From Geomonas edaphica (GTDB lineage Bacteria; Desulfobacterota; Desulfuromonadia; Geobacterales; Geobacteraceae), in the NCBI RefSeq assembly GCF_004917075.1, contig NZ_SSYB01000008.1, positions 56,391-120,390 on the forward strand: DNA of 64,000 nt, written 5' to 3'. Each line of letters opens with the position of its first letter. The first letter of the stretch is position 1. This document shows, in pieces, positions 61,848 to 64,000 of the stretch. The position numbers and the translations under genes are program-made. The notes under the pieces were generated by a model that saw nothing but the letters and a program-made list of their open reading frames with translations, did no database searches and was not told the DNA's origin.

Positions 61848-62150
61848 ATGCATTATCTGTTGCTGTACGAAGTGGCACCCGATTACCTGGAGCGCCGCGG
61901 CGAGTTCCGCGATGAGCACCTTGCTCTTGCATGGGAAGCGGCGGCGCGTGGCGAGTTGCTCCTCGGCGGTGCCCTCACCGATCCGGCCGACGGTGCCGTT
62001 CTCCTTTTCGTCGCCGATTCGCCAGACGTTCCTGCCGCTTTCGCCAAGGTCGATCCTTACGTACTGAACGGGCTGGTGCGGAAGTGGACCGTCCGCGGCT
62101 GGCATACCGTGGTCGGCCCGCAGGCCCACGCTCCGGTGCATCCTTCCTGA
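61848..62150 (+). CDS. YciI-like domain protein
   Basis: This 100-residue protein has the ferredoxin-like YCII fold: [15 protein letters not shown], the conserved His in [18 protein letters not shown], and [18 protein letters not shown]. Some family members are small-molecule dehalogenases or chaperones; function here is unknown. A GGAGG site lies inside the end of ygiQ, so it is co-translated. Confidence 0.88.
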   Translation: MHYLLLYEVAPDYLERRGEFRDEHLALAWEAAARGELLLGGALTDPADGAVLLFVADSPDVPAAFAKVDPYVLNGLVRKWTVRGWHTVVGPQAHAPVHPS

Positions 62151-62249
62151 CCGGTTTACTGTCGTCGCTTTACATCCAGGGGGCGCAAGCCCCCACCTGC
62201 CACTCTCCATTCCTCGCTTTATTCAGTCTCATTTCCCGCCGTTCCTCTC

Positions 62250-62276
62250 TCAAGATTTAGTTAGCCGCGCCGATAC
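62250..62276 (+). promoter_or_regulatory. Sigma-28 (FliA)-type promoter of the chemoreceptor
   Basis: TCAAGATT (62250-62257), an 11-base spacer and GCCGATAC (62269-62276). The known FliA consensus is TAAAGTTT-N11-GCCGATAA; spacing is exact and 13 of 16 consensus positions match. It lies 70 bases before the MCP start. Confidence 0.75.
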
Positions 62277-62346
62277 TGACTGTAACAAGTTCTTGCCAAT
62301 TAAACTTTGGTCTGGAAAAGCGAAAGTCATCAAAGGAGCAACGGCT

Positions 62347-63975
62347 ATGAGTGTCCTTCAGGATGTAAAACTGGCACAGAAATTCGGACTGGTTGGCGGC
62401 ATCAGTGCTGTATTGCTGTGCTTGTCGCTGGCGGCTTCAGTGGTCGGCATAAAGAAGATGTCCAGCGGGTTCACCAGTTTCGTCGAAAAGGATCAGGCCA
62501 TTGCACTTGCTCTTAAAGACATGTACGCGCAAGGGCTGCAGACCGAGCAGGCGACCCGCAACATCCTCCTGAACCCGGCAGATGAGAAGGCGGCCAAGAA
62601 CTACACCCAGGCCATGGATGATTTCGAGAAGGCCTACGGTGTCGTCCTCACTAAAAGCAAGGACCTTCCCAAGGTGAAGGGGGATGTAGAGCAGGTGATG
62701 GCGGTCTGGAAGGAAGCGGCAGCGCTGCGGGGACAGGTGCAGTCACTTGCGAAAGAAGGGAAAAAGGATGAGGCGTTGACGTTGCTGGTGAAGGACGAGA
62801 CGCCGAAGTGGCGTGAGGTGAAGGACAAGCTTTTCAAACTAAGCGGCGCAAGGCAGAAAGAGATGGAGGGGACCAAGGCGAGTGTAGTGGCCACCTCCGA
62901 CAGGGCTCTCATCCTATCCCTATGTCTGGGCGTTTTCGCCATCTTCTGCACATTACTGCTCCTCTTCCTAGTGGCCGTGGAACTGAAACGAACTATTCGC
63001 AAGATGAGCGTGGTGATGGACGATATCGCGATGGGGGATGGTGACCTCACCAAGCGCCTTGAGATTACCTCGCGGGATGAATTGGGACATCTCGCCCATG
63101 ATTTCAACCTCTTCCTGGACAAGATGCATGGCCTCATCGCTACGGTCGCGGAGACAACGCACCAGGTATCGGCCGCGGCGGCGGAACTTAATTCCACGGC
63201 AGAGCAAATGGCGAGCGGAACCGAGGAGGTGGCCTCTCAGGCGGTGACCGTCGCTTCGGCCGGAGAAGAGATGACGACGACCTCCAGCGACATCGCCCGC
63301 AACTGCACCACCGCGGCAGAAGGTGCTCGTCGGGCCAGCGATGCTGCGGTAACCGGTGCCGCCGTGGTACAGGAGACTGTGCAAGGGATGGGAAGGATCG
63401 CGGAGCGGGTGAGGACGTCGGCACAGACAGTGGAGAGCCTGGGGACACGGTCCGACCAGATCGGTGAAATCGTAGGGACCATCGAGGAAATCGCGGATCA
63501 GACCAACCTTCTCGCGCTGAATGCGGCGATCGAGGCGGCCCGCGCAGGCGAACAGGGGCGAGGCTTTGCCGTCGTTGCCGACGAGGTCAGGGCGCTTGCC
63601 GAGCGGACCACGAGGGCAACCGGCGAGATCGGCAATATGATCAAGTCTATTCAGGCCGAGACCCGCAGCGCCGTGAGCGCCATGGACAGCGGCGTCAAGG
63701 AAGTCGAAAAGGGAACGCAAGAAGCCGCCCGGTCGGGCGAAGCGCTGCAGGACATCATCAGCCAGATCGACAACGTGACGCAGCAGGTAAGCCAGATTGC
63801 GGTGGCCGCGGAGGAGCAGACCGCAACCACCGGCGAGATCAGCGGCAACATCCACCAGATCACCGCGGTGGTGCACCAGACGGCCCAGGGGGCCCAGCAG
63901 TCAGCTCAGGCCGCGGGGCAGCTCTCGGAGCTTGCCGAGAGGTTGCGGCACGTGGTCGATGGGTTCAAGCTCTAG
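62347..63975 (+). CDS. Methyl-accepting chemotaxis protein
   Basis: This 542-residue receptor has a first membrane helix (about residues 12-35) and a four-helix-bundle-type periplasmic sensor (about 36-190). The second helix follows (about 188-212), then HAMP (about 212-265) and the signalling domain with the highly conserved tip [22 protein letters not shown]. Candidate methylation helices flank the tip. No C-terminal CheR-binding pentapeptide is present. ATG 62347 follows AAAGGAG. The ligand is unknown. The sigma-28-type promoter places it in the flagellar or motility regulon. Confidence 0.95.
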   Translation: MSVLQDVKLAQKFGLVGGISAVLLCLSLAASVVGIKKMSSGFTSFVEKDQAIALALKDMYAQGLQTEQATRNILLNPADEKAAKNYTQAMDDFEKAYGVVLTKSKDLPKVKGDVEQVMAVWKEAAALRGQVQSLAKEGKKDEALTLLVKDETPKWREVKDKLFKLSGARQKEMEGTKASVVATSDRALILSLCLGVFAIFCTLLLLFLVAVELKRTIRKMSVVMDDIAMGDGDLTKRLEITSRDELGHLAHDFNLFLDKMHGLIATVAETTHQVSAAAAELNSTAEQMASGTEEVASQAVTVASAGEEMTTTSSDIARNCTTAAEGARRASDAAVTGAAVVQETVQGMGRIAERVRTSAQTVESLGTRSDQIGEIVGTIEEIADQTNLLALNAAIEAARAGEQGRGFAVVADEVRALAERTTRATGEIGNMIKSIQAETRSAVSAMDSGVKEVEKGTQEAARSGEALQDIISQIDNVTQQVSQIAVAAEEQTATTGEISGNIHQITAVVHQTAQGAQQSAQAAGQLSELAERLRHVVDGFKL

Positions 63976-64000
63976 CTCCGGCTGGGCGGCGGCTTCTCAT

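Noticed and set aside
62150-62346. c-di-GMP riboswitch before the chemoreceptor
   Set aside because: Such leaders occur in this group, but the conserved GEMM core is absent; the gap contains the sigma-28-type promoter instead.

Overview
The window looks like chromosomal DNA of a Geobacteraceae bacterium (Geobacter/Geomonas-like Desulfobacterota). This is inferred from GC-rich coding DNA and from the gene set: an lptCAB-rpoN-hpf-hprK-rapZ-PTS run, hopanoid side-chain genes hpnJ/hpnK, a class I fumarase, a menaquinone methyltransferase, many radical SAM proteins, and chemotaxis and c-di-GMP proteins. There are about 57 coding features. I found no rRNA, tRNA, CRISPR array, phage or transposase gene.

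Layout. Positions 1-6000 are an envelope-sugar region: a 5'-truncated sulfatase, a deoxyhypusine-synthase-like gene, a frameshifted four-helix-bundle (23S intervening-sequence) gene, hldE, gmd and fcl. Positions 6159-14757 are one co-directional block, lptC-lptA-lptB-rpoN-hpf-hprK-rapZ-EIIA-ptsH-ptsI, joining LPS export to sigma-54, ribosome hibernation and a regulatory phosphotransfer chain with no sugar permease. Positions 14765-18404 carry hopanoid tailoring genes (hpnG-like, hpnJ, hpnK, a half-size DMT transporter). Positions 18533-26010 hold DUF3108, asnS, PDZ and glutaredoxin-like exported proteins, a 42-bp tandem repeat array, an HD-GYP regulator, a small HTH protein, a CheX-like protein and fumarase. 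Positions 26279-34708 hold a lipase-lipoprotein/FadL pair, small genes, menG/ubiE, a fused CdaA-CdaR and a LysM-NlpC/P60 protein. Positions 34772-53139 hold a radical SAM-TPR protein, a lipoprotein, an AsmA-like protein, an NtrY-like kinase, lpxC, ubiB with a coiled-coil partner, a GspE/PilB ATPase, msrA, a hybrid kinase, glgC and ChaN-PDZ. Positions 53561-63975 hold leuB, two different asd genes, truA, rplM-rpsI, argC, ygiQ, a YciI-like gene and a chemoreceptor with a sigma-28-like promoter.

The most unusual signal is between the genes. Short tandem arrays of 7-base units recur in five places. Three pairs are in opposite orientation and bracket a segment of 120-425 bp (the four-helix-bundle gene, the rpoN leader, the segment before the cheX-like gene). 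A 9-base unit (CTGGTCCGA) recurs at three further sites, and one locus joins both kinds. Separately, nine copies of a 42-bp unit fill a convergent intergenic gap. The first 187 bases are an exact copy of 1919-2105, implying a 1,918-bp tandem duplication or an assembly error; its breakpoint coincides with a one-base frameshift.

Limits: calls rest on reading translations and motifs by eye. Site coordinates may be off by a base or so. No database search was run.
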